A stretch of DNA of 64,000 nucleotides, taken from contig NC_133770.1 in assembly GCF_003597395.2 (NCBI RefSeq), positions 78,890,345-78,954,344 of the forward strand, given 5' to 3'. Below are positions 1-12,059 of this stretch, in pieces; positions within the stretch are counted from its first letter, which is position 1; the number at the start of each line of letters is the position of its first letter. The notes below the pieces were generated by a model. It saw only the letters and a list, made by a program, of their open reading frames with translations. It did not search any database and had not been told where the DNA came from. This stretch comes from Chelonoidis abingdonii (taxonomy: Eukaryota > Chordata > Testudines > Testudinidae). The position numbers and the translations under genes are program-made.

Positions 1-472
1 ACTCACTTTTGACCATCACTGCTGCCAGTTTCCATGGGGCCCTGCCCTCCAGCCCAACCACCAGGAAGTGATGACACTAGTTGAGCTAAGAGCTCCAGTG
101 CCCCCAGCTCTGGCTGTGCCTCTGCCTCTCTTTATCAGCCCCTCCTCCCCCCCCCGGAAATGACCTCACTTGGGTGAGATGCACAAGAATTCTAGGTCCC
201 AAGTCCAGTTCCCTCATTGCCAGGCATGCCTTCTGTTCTTGGCACTTGCTGCTTCTGCTCCACCAGGCTGCTGATCCAGCCTGGTCCACAGAGACTGGTG
301 TTACTAGAGAGCTAGGCAGAGGTCAGTGCTTTTAGGGCCCACTCATCTTCTCACAGGATCCGCCACATAGGATAAAATCCTCACTTCCTTCCTTACCACT
401 GTCTGTGGGGGGCTGTAGCCACAGAGCTCGGTTGAACTGGCAGGCTTACAGATGAAACGATAATGCTGTCAG
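1..472. other. unique sequence, nothing recognised
   Basis: No coding segment, repeat family or RNA gene is recognised here. Short open frames have no family signature. The last eight bases (465-472) are the left target-site copy of the adjacent hAT element. Confidence 0.5.
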
Positions 473-729
473 CAGGGCCGGCTCTAGGGTTTTTGTGGCC
501 CCAAGCACTAAAAAGAAAGAGTTAAAAAAAAAAAGAAGCTCCGATCCCGATCAGCTCTACTGCCACCTCTTCAGTCTTTGGTGGCAATTCGGTGGCTGGT
601 CCTTTGCTCTGAGAGGGAGGGAGGGTGGGACCCCTCACTGCATTGCCACCAAAGAGCCAGAGGTGCCGCTCCTGACTGTTGGCTGTCCCAAGCAGCTGCT
701 TGCTGGGTTGGTGCCTGGAGCCGGCCCTG
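473..729. mobile_element. non-autonomous hAT element, 257 bp
   Basis: The element starts CAGGGCCGGCTCTAGG and ends in the inverted counterpart, ending GGAGCCGGCCCTG. It is flanked by an imperfect 8-bp duplication, gctgtcag (465-472) and gctctcat (730-737), 6 of 8 matching. An 8-bp target duplication and CAGGG termini are typical of the hAT superfamily. The inside contains no transposase remnant I can recognise, so this is a deletion derivative or MITE. Its termini resemble those of the elements at 30555-30817 and 42885-43297. The degraded target duplication suggests it is older than most other hATs here. Confidence 0.75.
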
Positions 730-737
730 GCTCTCAT

Positions 738-2721
738 GTTATGCTAGTGTTGTTCCTATGACTCTGCCTCCCAATGTGGATCACTCTCTTTATCCTACCA
801 ATGCCAAGATGGTTCTGTATATTGTATCAGGGAGGTTTCCTTCTGCTTCTAGATATTCTTTTTTCTTGCCCTTTGCTAAGGCTCTTTCTCTATAGTGAGA
901 TTCCACGATAGCAAATACTAATTCACTGGGGCTTCTTTCCACTGCCCCAGTGGCACAAAGCAGCCCTAAACCTGGCATGATTGGCCACTGAAGGATGAGC
1001 CCTGCACAGAAGGATCTGTACTGGCTCTTATTTCCCACACCACAAGCTGCTAGCGTCAGGGGAACGTCAAAGAAAAGGGGGCCTGCTCAAGTCTTCAGGC
1101 TGCTCTGATTTACATCAGCGATCAAACAGCCACCCATGCAGCCACACTCCTATGAAAAACATCTTTCTATGAACCCCGCATCAGTTGTGATGAGCTCTAT
1201 CCACAGCTGAGGATCCAGCCCTCTGTTTAAGGGATATAATGTTTTTAATGAACTCCTGCTAGATTCTTGGCATAAAGGATGCCCTTTTTTATTCCACTCT
1301 TTTTCTCATTATGTCACCTAACAGAGGGTAGAAAGGAAAAGCGAGAGGAGCTGCAGATTAGAATTCTTACCATAGAGCTGATTGTGGCTCCAAGTGGCCT
1401 TAATAGGTTAGAGCACTGTAAATCAGAACTGATGGAAAACTCTGTTAACTCAACTATTTGAACACTGAGTATCCCTGAATCTGTCAGTATGTTGTCTGCT
1501 AAGATCTCATCCTTCCTTAGCTGCTTCGATAGCAACTGACCCTGCTCTGAATATACTGGAAATGTAACATGCACCATTAAATAAAAGTCCACTATTGCTC
1601 AGAATGCTTTCACTCTTGTTACTACTGTATTATAGTCATTTTCACAACATTGTGATCATCAAAATATGAGTGAGGTCTAGAAGGGCCAGAAAAAAAATTT
1701 CTCATGTTCCCTTGGCACTTCTAAATTAACCCATAATAGTCATTATAAATGATTAATCTTCTCTTTTTGAATTTGGCTCTCTGGGTTTCCAGGCCCTCAG
1801 TATTATTTCCTAGCAATCTTTGATTACAAAAGATGAAAAGTTTTGTATCCTCTGGCTACGATAATGCTAAATCCTTTCTGTTGTCTCAGCTTTGTATAAT
1901 AAGAAACAGAACCTATTTTCTAAAGGTGAAATATTAAATTCAGGTGCTGGTAATCTTGAAACATAATTGCTTCCTGAATACCAATCACATTTGAATCTGC
2001 TTCATGTTTTTCTTATATTCTTTCTCTGTTTTTTCCTAATGTGCCAAACTTAAATCCTATGCCTTCTGATGAGCATTAGGTTAAAAAAAATCAGAACAAG
2101 GCCTTTTTTACACTACCTGGTGGTATATATGGTGTTTTCTTTTCTTTTGTGGCCTTTCCTTAGCAGAGCTTGGTATTAATTTCTATAGAGAGAAGTTCCT
2201 GGTTGAAGTATTAATTGGCTCTGGTCATTTGTCCTTTGAAAATAAACTTTTTTCATTATTTATTTCAAAGGTTTAGGTGAGTTACTTTGTAGCAACAGTG
2301 TAATGTCACCTCAACCCTCCATACAACATGAAGATGATGTTTATGTTGTGACATAAGTGTTGTCATGTGGCAATGCAATGTCACAAGGTCAGCAAAGAAC
2401 CGGCATTTCTTAAACCCGCTCTTGAGCTCATCATGGCATTGGCAACCCCAGCTGCACATGGAATCTGATAGCCAAGTGGGAACTGTAGTCGAGGATCCCA
2501 TGCTAAGAGCACAGGTGACAGGAGAGGGGAAGCTGCACAGGGAGCTACGTAGCCAAAAAAAGCCAAGGGATGGAATCCTAGCCCCATTGAAGTCAGTGGT
2601 AAAATTTCCATTGAATTCAGTGAGGTCAGGATTTCATTCCTGAGCTCTGGGAGTCCTTCAAATTCCTAATATTCAGATTCATGTCAGACTCAAAGAGAGA
2701 GAGTTTGGACACACTTGAGTT
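738..2721. other. unique AT-rich DNA, no gene recognised
   Basis: Nothing convincing is seen on either strand. Around 2580-2640 there is a short motif about a sense/antisense pair (matching gaagtcagtgg / ccattgaattcagtg) of the kind common in reptile palindromic repeats, too degraded to delimit. The open frames between 2265 and 2643 overlap on both strands and look like chance. Confidence 0.4.
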
Positions 2722-3105
2722 TTACACAAGCATAGACAAAGAAGTTAAGAGAAAATTTTCTCCGTCCTTCTTGAAACAATTTTTTATGTACTTGAAAACT
2801 GTTATGTCCCCACTCAGTCTTCTCTTCTCCAGACTAAACAAACCCAGTTTTTTCAATCTTCCCTCATTGGTCATGTTTTCTAGACCTTTCATTATTTTTG
2901 TTGCTCTTCTCTGAACTTTCTCTAATTTGTCTACATCTTTGCTGAAATTTAGCACCCAGAACTGGTCACAATACTGCAGTTGAGACCTAATCAGTGTGGA
3001 GTAGAGCAGAAGTAATTCTTCTTGTGTCTTGCTTACAACACTCCTGCTAATACATCCCAGAATGATGTTTGCTGTTTTTGATGAGAAGTGGGCAAACCCT
3101 TGCAA
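2722..3105 (-). pseudogene. CR1 LINE ORF2 C-terminal fragment
   Basis: This is the end of the reverse-transcriptase polyprotein of a CR1 non-LTR retrotransposon. The minus-strand frame stays open for 127 codons. It carries the recognisable CR1 signature order: an ILGCI segment, then a YCDQFW stretch, then LEKVQRRATKIMKGLE, then LGLFSLEKRRL, then YKYIKN-like residues. In intact CR1 these lie downstream of the RT catalytic core, so no catalytic motif is expected here. The copy is 5' truncated, as usual for CR1, and its 3' UTR is missing or unrecognisable to the left of 2722. The open frame suggests a fairly mild mutation load. It is very unlikely to be translated as a host gene. Confidence 0.9.
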
Positions 3106-3139
3106 TGATTTTATCTGTGCCTATTAATAATGGTTACTG

Positions 3140-4257
3140 TACTCCTGAGGGCATTCTGTGCCAAAAAAATTAAAATTCTGTGCACAATATTTTAAAAATC
3201 TGCAAAATTTTGCACATTTTATTTGTCAAATAAATGTAGAAGCTCCAGCATGGCACTGAGGAGCACCAGCCACTGGCTAAACAGAAGTGGGAGATCACTG
3301 TGCAGCTCTCTGCTGGGACATGGACTCAGCGGTGAGGCTGCACCCAACCCTGACACAGCGCAAGGACTGGGCCTGTCCCAGAAACACCCCAGTGCCCTCC
3401 CCATCCATGCCAGGTGCAGGCAGGCAGGCTCAGAAAGTCAGGAGGGGCTTAGTGTGGGTGGTCCAGGTGTGGGCTGAGAGGGTTCTGTGTGGGGTAATCT
3501 GGGGGTGGGTAGCTCAGTGGGGAATGTGGATACAGGGGGGATCTGGATGCACAGGGGCTTGTTGGAGGGTTCTGGGTGAAGTGACTCTGCAGGAAGGTCC
3601 AGGTGAATGTGGTTGGGGCTCAGTAGGGGTGTCTGGGTATGGGGATCTTAGTGTGGGGCTCCAGATGCTGGGGGAATGGGGCTCAGTGGGGTAGGGATCC
3701 AGGTGCAGCTGATTGGGGCTCAATAGGGTGGCGATCCAGATGCGGGTGGCTCATTGTGGTGGTCCAGGTGCAGGGGGAGTGGGGCTTGTCTGGGTGGGTT
3801 CTGGGTGCAGGGGGACATAAGGCTCAGCATGAAGGTCTGGTATGAGGGGGTCTGGATGCACAGGGGTTGGGTGGATGCAGGAGCAGCTCCCTGTACTGTG
3901 ATCCCTCCCCCTGCAGCTGAGGAACAAGGGTTATAGGAAATGCAGAGGAAGGGTGGAGTTTTCAGAGCTTCCTACAGCCAAGGGAGAAATCTGCGGGTGG
4001 GTCTGACATGGCCCTGGATGCTGCACAGGGGAAAAGGAAGTCCTGTCCTCCCCAGCCCAGCCAGGACTTGCCCAGGGTAGTTCTCAGCTGGCTGCCCTGG
4101 GCACCAGAAACATTCTGCTGGGGAGGGCAGCATGACTGCTGTTGTGGCTTCCCTTTGCTTCCTCATCAGAAAGTCATTTTTCTGTGGGGAAGCAAAGAAA
4201 TCTGCAGGGGGCACAAAGTCTGTGTATGTGCAGTGGCGTAGAATTCCCCTAGGGGTA
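3140..4257. mobile_element. class II element with GT-rich minisatellite inside, ~1.1 kb
   Basis: The left end reads TACTCCTGAGGGCATTCTGTG and the right end, read on the opposite strand, begins TACCCCTAGGGGAATTCTACG. These form imperfect terminal inverted repeats of about 24 bp. A TA lies at each end, which may be a TA target duplication, but an 8-bp duplication was not seen, so the superfamily is unsettled (hAT or Tc1/mariner). Most of the interior is a GGGGCTCAGTGGGG-type imperfect tandem array. No transposase is recognised. The neighbouring CR1 fragment ends shortly to the left. Confidence 0.65.
3440..3895 (+). repeat. GT-rich minisatellite, imperfect units of roughly 45-55 bp
   Basis: Units containing gtccaggtgcaggggg, ggggctcagtgggg and gggtctggatgcacaggg recur with variation. 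Open frames on both strands through the array (for example 3287-3694) are produced by its purine/GT bias and low stop density, not by selection. It lies wholly inside the class II element at 3140-4257. Confidence 0.7.
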
Positions 4258-4389
4258 ATAGTTGCACAAGGAAAGGAGGATGCATAATTTCCAAACTAGT
4301 GTAACTGTGACTATTGAAGACACATGCCATTTTTTTCAGGGTAAATAATAGGATTTTAGTCTATTAGAGAAATGTGCATGGAATAACAA

Positions 4390-5040
4390 CAAACTATTGA
4401 CTAAGATGAAGATGCGAATCTACAAGACTTGTGTGCTGGGCTCCCTGCTTTATGGTTCAGAAACATGAACTACATATGGTAGGCACATCAGGAGACTGAA
4501 TAGCTTCCACATGAGATGCCCGCACAAGATCCTGGAAATAAAGTGAGAAGACAAAATACCAAACAGAGGTGGTGGAGTACGCAGGACTGACACACTTAGA
4601 GACTATCAAGAGGAGAACGTTGCAATAGCTCGGTCATGTTATGTGAGTGGGAGGAGACCGTATCCCCAAGAATATTTTGTACAGTGAGATTACAGGCAGT
4701 GTTAGAAAGTGGTGTCACCCTTTATGGTGATGCCATAATGTGTACAAAAATTATATGAAGTCATTCAACATCAGTGTAGAAAGCTGGGAGGAGTGCACAA
4801 ATCCTGTTCCATCTGGAGGGAATAACTGGCGCTGGATGCAGCTCATCATGAAGCAGCTGTGATCCAGAGGATGGCAGCACAGTGAGAAAGAAGAAAGCAG
4901 CAAGCTTTAATTTTGGACTCCAAGTCAGACAACATGTGGATTTGTGAAATTCGTAAAAAGCTGTGTAGCTCTCAAACTGGGCTTGTCAGCCATAAGCGGA
5001 TTCATCAGGCACCTGACTAGACCTTTTATATGTATACCAT
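4390..5040 (+). pseudogene. LINE C-terminal end with broken zinc finger
   Basis: The plus strand encodes, across stops and frameshifts, the tail of a non-LTR retrotransposon polyprotein. A LYGSET segment followed by residues like YRRHIRRLNSFHMRC is near 4445-4520. A degraded middle follows. A C2H2-like finger lies at 4937-5005, reading WIC-EIR-KKLCSSQTGL and ending SHKRIH. In the family this finger starts C-x2-C. Here the second cysteine position is arginine (cgt at 4952-4954), so the finger is incomplete. I cannot assign the exact LINE clade by eye. RTE-related or Nimb/I-like groups are possible. Confidence 0.6.
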
Positions 5041-8000
5041 GATCCAGTGGATCAACAGTTGCCTACAGAGTTAAATAAACCTCACCTTGAAATGAACAGA
5101 ACTCATTTTTTTAACAAGGTCCTTAAGACTGTATTGTATGGATAATCTTTCCAAAGGCAGAACCTGTTTACAGTGAAATAGATCGAAAGATCTGAATTGT
5201 TTCAATGCCCAGCAATATACAAAATGGAGCTCAGGTTATAGCAAACCTTCACTTACAGTAAAGTTGTTGCAGGTGAGTGGGAAATGAAGAAAAATGTAAA
5301 AGGGCTGTGCGAGGAAGTGTTCCTCTAGGAAGTGAGAAATTGCTCAGACAAATGGTAAGACAACATAGAAATCTTTCTCTGTAACGGAATGATAAGCCTG
5401 AATACATTTTGAAATATACTTCTTTAAAAATGTGATATTTGCTTGTTTCATAGTCATCACCCTAAAGAAGAAAATGTAGAATTGTCAGTAAACAAAAATG
5501 TTCATCCCACGACTCTGGTAGACATTAAAAAGTCATTTCTCATGTATGTTCTGAAGGGATGTGGTTTCTCCATCCTTCAGTGACTAAAGGGTTATAATAG
5601 TAACCAAGCTGCAAAATTAGCTTTGAGGTAATTAACAAATGGAGCATAAACTTGCTGCTGTTATAATATATGTCTTTAAAAAAAAAATTGATTAGCATGG
5701 TCATACTTTCCTATAGAGAAGGCCTGTGCTAAATTTCTTCTTGTGTTTGTCAGTCAAAGTTTGAGAAGAAGTGGACAGAACAGAGAAAAACAATTGATTG
5801 CCCTTAGTTTCATCACTCAGAACGTGCCGCCTCAAGCCAATTTTCTTTCTGTGGTTGAACAATAATCTGCTACTCTGTTAACATTTACACTACTTTATGT
5901 AATATCTGACATTACAAAGGGGCTTTATTTTAGTATTATTTTTAAGATCTTAGTGCTTGTGAAAAATACTAGACTGACAGTACTGTAAAGTGAAGTCCTC
6001 TGTTTATTCACAGAAAAGTTGCAACCACCATGGTAGGTCTCTCCCGCCCACCTGAATATCTGATCCTTGATCTGGAAGGATTGCTTTTAGGGTGGAGAAA
6101 GTAGTTCACTATCCATGCCAATGCAACAATTGAGATCAAAGGTATAGACAGCACAGTCACTTTTGTACAAGACTCTTTAGTGTGCTTAAAGGGACAATCT
6201 GGAGCCAGTAAAATATGTCCCATGTAATATATGTTCCCTGACAAGTAAACCTCGTTAAAGGGGTACAGGTCAGTAACTTTGGATAAAAATTCATACCAGA
6301 ACATTGTTGCTAGCAAAAATATATAAAAAAAGCAGGGATTCAAGATCAAGATTAAATTCACTAGAAACCCAAAGATTTGAAAGTTTGAAAATTCCCTGTT
6401 AAAGTACCTGAACTACCGGGGCTCTGCCTCTGCCTTGTTCTTTTGATAGCTACCTTGAAAGATGGGCTATTTTTGGATCAAGGATTTAAAAAAAAAATTT
6501 TTTTTAAAAAGAGGGTTTCTTTAAGCCTGTGGCTTAAATTTTGAACATGTACTTGTGCAGAAAACCCAGGGAAGGAACAACCACTGTCTCCCTGGCTGGA
6601 TCTTTCTGCCTCCCAGCCCTGTCCCTAGAGCTATCAGTATTAATCTAAGCTAAAATTAGATTAAAATTAGCTCCCAGAAACCCATTCTGACATTACTATT
6701 TAAAATGTTAATAACTTTTAAAATTAGAGTCTAATCATCTAATAATCTCTGGGTCTGTGCACAGGAGTTCAGCTAGATGGATCTAGTGAATGATGATTTG
6801 TCTCTACTTTTTGTCATGTTTTTACAATGATATGGCAAAAAAAGGGCTGGAAGGATTTCTTAACTCTGATGACTAGCTCTCTTTTTTTGGGGGGTGCGGA
6901 AGGGGTGAGAGATGGGATAGATGAAGGATAGGGAATGGCTGTTATGATTCTATTGCCTTAAATATTGTTTATACATTTTACTTCATTGGTATTAGACATA
7001 CCCTGCACAACGCACCTTTCCACTGATGTCATGTACTAATGTAATTCATTTTTCTCTCATGAGTCTGTCATGAACTGGGAAGCAAGAGGTTTCTACGAAC
7101 TGGTCAAAAGCAAGTTGACTAGATTCTTTTTTCTTGTTCTTAAAACTTTCTGTTATGACTTAGCCATTACAAGTTTAGTGACCTAGACTAGTCATTTGGA
7201 AAATAATTACTATTTATTCCTCATCTGACCAGCTCTTTTTTATTTAATCTTTCTCTCTTGGTAGTATTATGTATAGACAACATCAGGGGAATGCAGGGAG
7301 AAGAACTCTGAGAAATTTTCTTATTCTTTTCTGAGTATTATGGGCATTCTGGAGAGATTTAATAGTCGCTTTTAATCTACTCTGAATCAGAAACCACTGC
7401 AGTAGTATGATACAATGTTTATTATGTACATTTTTATTCCTATGGTAGTTGAAAACATCAGTAAATGATCTTTCCACAGGTAGTAAATATAAGGTATGAA
7501 ATAGTCTCGGAAAATGAAGCCATATAACTTTTACTGATTCAGTAGCAGCATGATTATTATGAGCAGGAAAGATACTAGTATACATCACCAGTCAGCTGTA
7601 CATAGTGATTAAATATACGTAATACATTACTAAATAGAAAGTAACCCCTATCCCTAAAAATCATCTTCCTTTTTTATTTGCCTATAGTTTTGAAAAGTAA
7701 CAAACAGAAAGTATATAACAAGCCTTCTCCATTACACAAATCATTAACTACCGTGTTCTCCGTAAAGGGACAAGACTACTAAGTAGCTAGTTATATGCAG
7801 TTGCCTCTTGGACTAGTTCCCTGCATGGATTTAAGGTCTATTCTGCTTCTTCACACCTGTGAAGATTGCAGCAACTTGGAGGAGACAGTGGGTGAGGGTG
7901 GCCCAAGGGGACCCTGCTGTGTGACAATAAAGCTCAGGAAGACATCGTGGCTGCCTCCAGACATTGCCTTGGCCACACCCTTCTGGCAGTGAGTCAGCCC

Positions 8001-8319
8001 CTCTTGGGTCAATGGAGGCTTCCCAACCTCCTGCACCAATGGCTAGGAATAAGTTTGGCTCTGTGTGGGTGAAGGGCAGCTGTGTATGAATAGGTGAATG
8101 TGGTTGAGCACATCAGTAGCCCTCCTACAACACAATGCCCTATAGCACCCATTCTTTCTGTCTTGTTAAAAGATGGGCCCTTTTCCCCTGAACTAGTAGA
8201 CTTGATTATCTTTTTGAATTGAAATAAGAACTTTTATTGAGAGTGGGGGAAGAAATCTGTTGTGAATAAATATGATTCCCCATCCCTTTCTTCTTTACAA
8301 ATTCAGATTATAGCTCACG
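5041..8319. other. unique AT-rich DNA, no gene recognised
   Basis: A 117-codon minus-strand frame (6008-6361) has one hydrophobic segment but no family signature. It has no convincing splice sites and I do not call it. A 101-codon minus frame at 7283-7588 is likewise unsupported. No RNA gene or delimited mobile element is seen. Confidence 0.4.
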
Positions 8320-8323
8320 TAAG

Positions 8324-8947
8324 TGTGACAAAGTTTCTCCTCTACCTTGGCGGGTCCTGCGCTTACTGGTGGATTTGCTCACCTCAGTGATCTTGCCCTC
8401 TGGTGGAACCTACAGTCTGGGTCAACTCCTCCTGTGTCTGATCAGGAGTTGGGAGGTTTGGGGGGAACCCCAGGCCCGCCCTCTACTCCAGGTTCCAGCC
8501 TAGGGCCCTGTGGATCACAGCTGTCTATAGTGCCTCTTGTAACAGCTGCATGACAGCTACAACTCCCCTGGGCTACTTCCCCATGGCCTCCTCCAAACAC
8601 CTTCTTTATCCTCACCACAGGACCTTCCTCCTGGTGTCTGATAATGCTTGTACTCCTTGGTCCTCCAGCAGCACACCTTCTCACTCTCAGCCCCTCGCAC
8701 ACGCACCTCACTGCCTAACTGGGAGGCTTTTAGCTAGTTCCAGCCAGCCCTTGATTGGCTTCAAGTGTCCCAATCAATGTAGCTATCTCCACTGCCTTCT
8801 AGAAAAATCTTAATTGGCCCCAGGTGTCTTGATTAACCTGGAGCAACTGCCGTTTGGTTACCATGGTACCAGGGATTTGTTTAGCCTGGGGCTAACATAC
8901 CTGTTCCTCACTTCTTTACTGTAGCCATCTGGCCTTCCCCCATCACC
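8324..8947 (-). mobile_element. solo LTR, ~624 bp, family A
   Basis: Read on the minus strand, this is the same LTR family as 16149-17049. Shared landmarks in order are a GGGGGAAGGCCAGATGGC start, the TTAAACAAATCCCTGGTACC block, CCTGGGGCCAATTAAGA, and the end in CTTTGTCACA. It is flanked by a 4-bp duplication, taag at 8320-8323 and 8948-8951. There is no internal coding region on either side, so it is a solo LTR left after recombination. The terminal TG...CA has decayed at one end (last base c instead of a). A 4-bp duplication fits several LTR lineages. Whether this is an endogenous retrovirus or a Gypsy-type LTR cannot be decided without internal sequence. Confidence 0.75.
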
Positions 8948-8951
8948 TAAG

Positions 8952-11400
8952 AAAATATCATGGTTTCTGCTTTTCTTAATCCCCCTTTCCCCCCTTAATC
9001 TGGACTACATTTCTGGGTGGAAGAACACCAAAGTCAAAGGGATTCTCACTATCACAATCTACAGGAGAGCTGTAGCTGAGAGAATAGCAGTAACTTTGCC
9101 TCATTCATCACATAGTACCAACAACAGGGCTGTCTCCTGTCACAGGGCACTATGCTGACACTATTATGCCACTAATAAAAACTATTGGAAATGCAAACTT
9201 CTGAATGCAGATAGAAAAGCTAAAGTGTCCTTGTTACCAGTTAACTGCTGGGAATTGGATCCCCACCAATTTAAGATGGTGGAAATATAAAGCTGGGGTT
9301 CTATGTCCCACAAAACCACCTTCCTGGTGTCTTGAATGTTTGAGGGGAAATTATTTTACTGACTGTAGAGTTTCAAACCCCTCACAACATGGAGTGGTAA
9401 GTCTATTCTGAAAATAGAGGAACAAGCAATTTACAAAGCCCATCATTATACTGCATAATCTGATCAGAATAATTTAGGCATAGAAGCTAGATAGGTTGTA
9501 CAGAAAACTGCTGCTCTGTACGTGTTGAACCAGCCCTGTGATGGCTTGTACTGTTATGAAATGTTGTGATTTATATTGGTGATTAAGACATATTAAAAAT
9601 CTCCAACTATGCAGGAGTGTGTTTATAGCTGGAGGGAAGTTCGAGCAGCTCGTTTTCTGAAGGGCTTCTTTATGAGAAGAGCCCTTCTTTACTTGACAGC
9701 TGTTTTGTGCACTCTCTGATATGCTTCCAAAATATTTCAAGTTGTAGATTAGTTGCACTGTTTTAACTACTAAATGCAGGCTTTTCTAATCAACCATGGT
9801 TCTAATGCCTGAAGAATTTGCCCGATCCTCTGGTAAATGTTAAGTCTTTGTTGACAAAAGGCGTCTGAAGAATAGCTCAGTAGTCTGAGGGCTAAAGACT
9901 CCACATGAAACAAAGATATTTTCATTTCTCCAGTGCTGCATATGCAAAAAATGCTGATGTACCATAAACTCTGTAGCCTTCTGCCATTTTTCTAACCCCT
10001 GGGGACTGTGCTGCAGAAAGGACATTTGTTCCACTACTGAAATGTCTTCTTTTCAGCCTTACAAAGACTTGACTTCCAAACCTGATGAATACATTCTTAG
10101 AGTTTTTATATATAGCACAGATTCTTTGAACCCTATTGTTTGATGAAAAATAATAACATTATTGTTTTAATGTAGCAAAAGCTCTCTTCACAAGGGTAGT
10201 TGAATGCAGCAGCCTAAATGCTTCAGAAAAGTCCTATACCTTGTAGCATTCAGTAAGGTTTGCCTCCAAGTTAAGACACCTGTGTGTAGAAACAAAAACG
10301 GTATTTTCCCAAACTGATTCTTCAATTTAAGCAGCACAGGGCCAAATAATAGCTGTGGGTGGAAAAATATTGCTGTCCTTGACCATGTTAAAAATGTAAA
10401 TAAAACTATGTGGCTTGCTGTACAAGAAAAATTGACATGTAAGGCAAATCCTCAGCTATGGTAAATCAGCATTGCTCCACGGGGGGTATGCTCCACCATG
10501 GTTTGGAGGCATTTTATTTTATTGTTCTCAGTAATTCCTGTTTTTTCCCACCCCAAGTATCCTAGCTTTCAATCACTCAGGCAACATACGTGCATGTAGC
10601 TGGTGGGTTGTGTTCAGTGTCAACACACTTTCATCTGAGTAACTGCAATTTATAAGTCATGGGGAGTCTAGGTTTCTCTTTAAAAGTTACTCTTTGTTTC
10701 AAAGCTGTGGTTTTGCTTATGTGCATCATTATAAGGAAACCTTTACACCACTCCTCCCTCATTTCATATTTTGTTCATAGATGTAACAACTTGATGTAAC
10801 TGATACATTCCCATGTGACATGTTATAGGCCAGCTGGTAAAAATGGAATAGCAAAGAAATGTAAATAACTGTAGATGTCAAGATAGGACTGAAGTGGGTA
10901 TTATGTTCTGGCCAGATCCCCAAACAGGATGGAAACAATATCCCGTAGAGGCAAGTATGGTTTGAAATAGCACCCAAATTTTGGCCTGGTACAGTGTTTT
11001 GCTGAGCACTCACAACACTCACTGACTTCCAGAGAATGGGAAATTGTCAGTACCTCTCAGGATCAGGCCTTTTCATAAGGAACATATAGATACAATCCAG
11101 ACAGCCATCAAAATGACTGAGAGCAGGAAAGCAACTTTATAGTAGTCTCTCAGTGAACATATAGGACACTAGTCACTTCTGGCTCAGCATAACCATACCT
11201 GCTCCAGAAACCAGATATTATTAAACCCATTCTGATGGGGGATGAGTTTAGAAATGCATCTCAAGAAGCACATGAAATAAAAAACAGGTTTTGCGCTTAT
11301 TTTGCCTGCTCTGAAAGGTTGGGTGCTTTCATAGTCTAAACCTTTCTATGGGTTAAGAGCACAGAAACCCTTCTCTGAATGATCTGTAGAAATAAGCCTT
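8952..11400. other. unique DNA, no gene recognised
   Basis: There are small open frames only, none with recognisable similarity. A short symmetric segment near 10455-10500 (agctatgg ... ccaccatgg) may be a degraded palindromic repeat. Nothing else is supported. Confidence 0.4.
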
Positions 11401-11429
11401 CTGTGTAGAACTGGTCAGAAAACACTTGG

Positions 11430-11690
11430 ATGTGGTTTGTTTTTGTTTTTTTCCAGCAGAAAATTTAAACTCTTCACTGAAAAACTCATAAATGTTTGGG
11501 GTTTTTCCCAGAAAATTGGAGGGTGGGAGGGAGGGGAGGCAGTTTTGCCAGAAACTGAAATGTGTTGGCTTTTTCTCATTTCCAGTTTTTGATGAAAAGG
11601 TGAAATTTTCCACAAAAGGCAGACTCCGTCATGGAAAAAAAAATCATTTGGTCAAAATCCAGTTGCGATGGGAAATTTCTGACAAGCCCT
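11430..11690. repeat. A/T-rich self-complementary repeat (ttttc/gaaaa)
   Basis: The segment is built of alternating gaaaa- and ttttc-rich words (cactgaaaaactc, cagaaaattgg, gatgaaaaggtgaaattttcc, tcatggaaaaaaa). These words pair with each other, giving overlapping frames on both strands. A similar segment occurs at 35215-35320. This is a dispersed palindromic repeat of unknown class. Boundaries are approximate. Confidence 0.5.
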
Positions 11691-11870
11691 TCTCCTGTAT
11701 TCTGTGTGTCTGACCCAACTGCACAGGAGCCACACTAGAAGGTGATATTGTGTCTCCTGAATTTTTGCCTAACGTGCAGCCTGTCATGGTCAGCAGTGTA
11801 AATTAGAGCAACTCCAAGGGGGCTCTAAGAGGTGATAGTCTTGCAACAGCTGCCTAGGAGGCTGTTCTGG

Positions 11871-11929
11871 ATTTATTATAGAGCCATTCCAATTCTGTCA
11901 TAAATGCACTGGGCCAGATTCTGATCTGT
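11871..11929 (+). repeat. copy 1 of a dispersed ~57-bp direct repeat
   Basis: This segment matches 13325-13382 nearly base for base, with three or so differences over about 57 bp. Both include ttccaattctgtcataaatg followed by cactgggccagattctgatct. The flanks differ. The two copies are about 1.45 kb apart and in the same orientation. Confidence 0.85.
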
Positions 11930-12059
11930 ACCGAAAATGTAATCTCATGGTTCATAAAAGAAGAACAAAAACTTGACACAATGTCATAATGAGCCACCTC
12001 CTCATCTGGTGTAAATCACTGGAGATATGGAAGTTTGGGCCAGATCTCTGTCAGGATAA

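Noticed and set aside
3287..3723. Glycine/tryptophan-rich frames on both strands
   Set aside because: Produced by the GT-rich minisatellite array, not by selection.
6008..6361. 117-codon minus-strand frame with one hydrophobic stretch
   Set aside because: No family motif, no supporting splice sites, codon content resembles surrounding AT-rich DNA.
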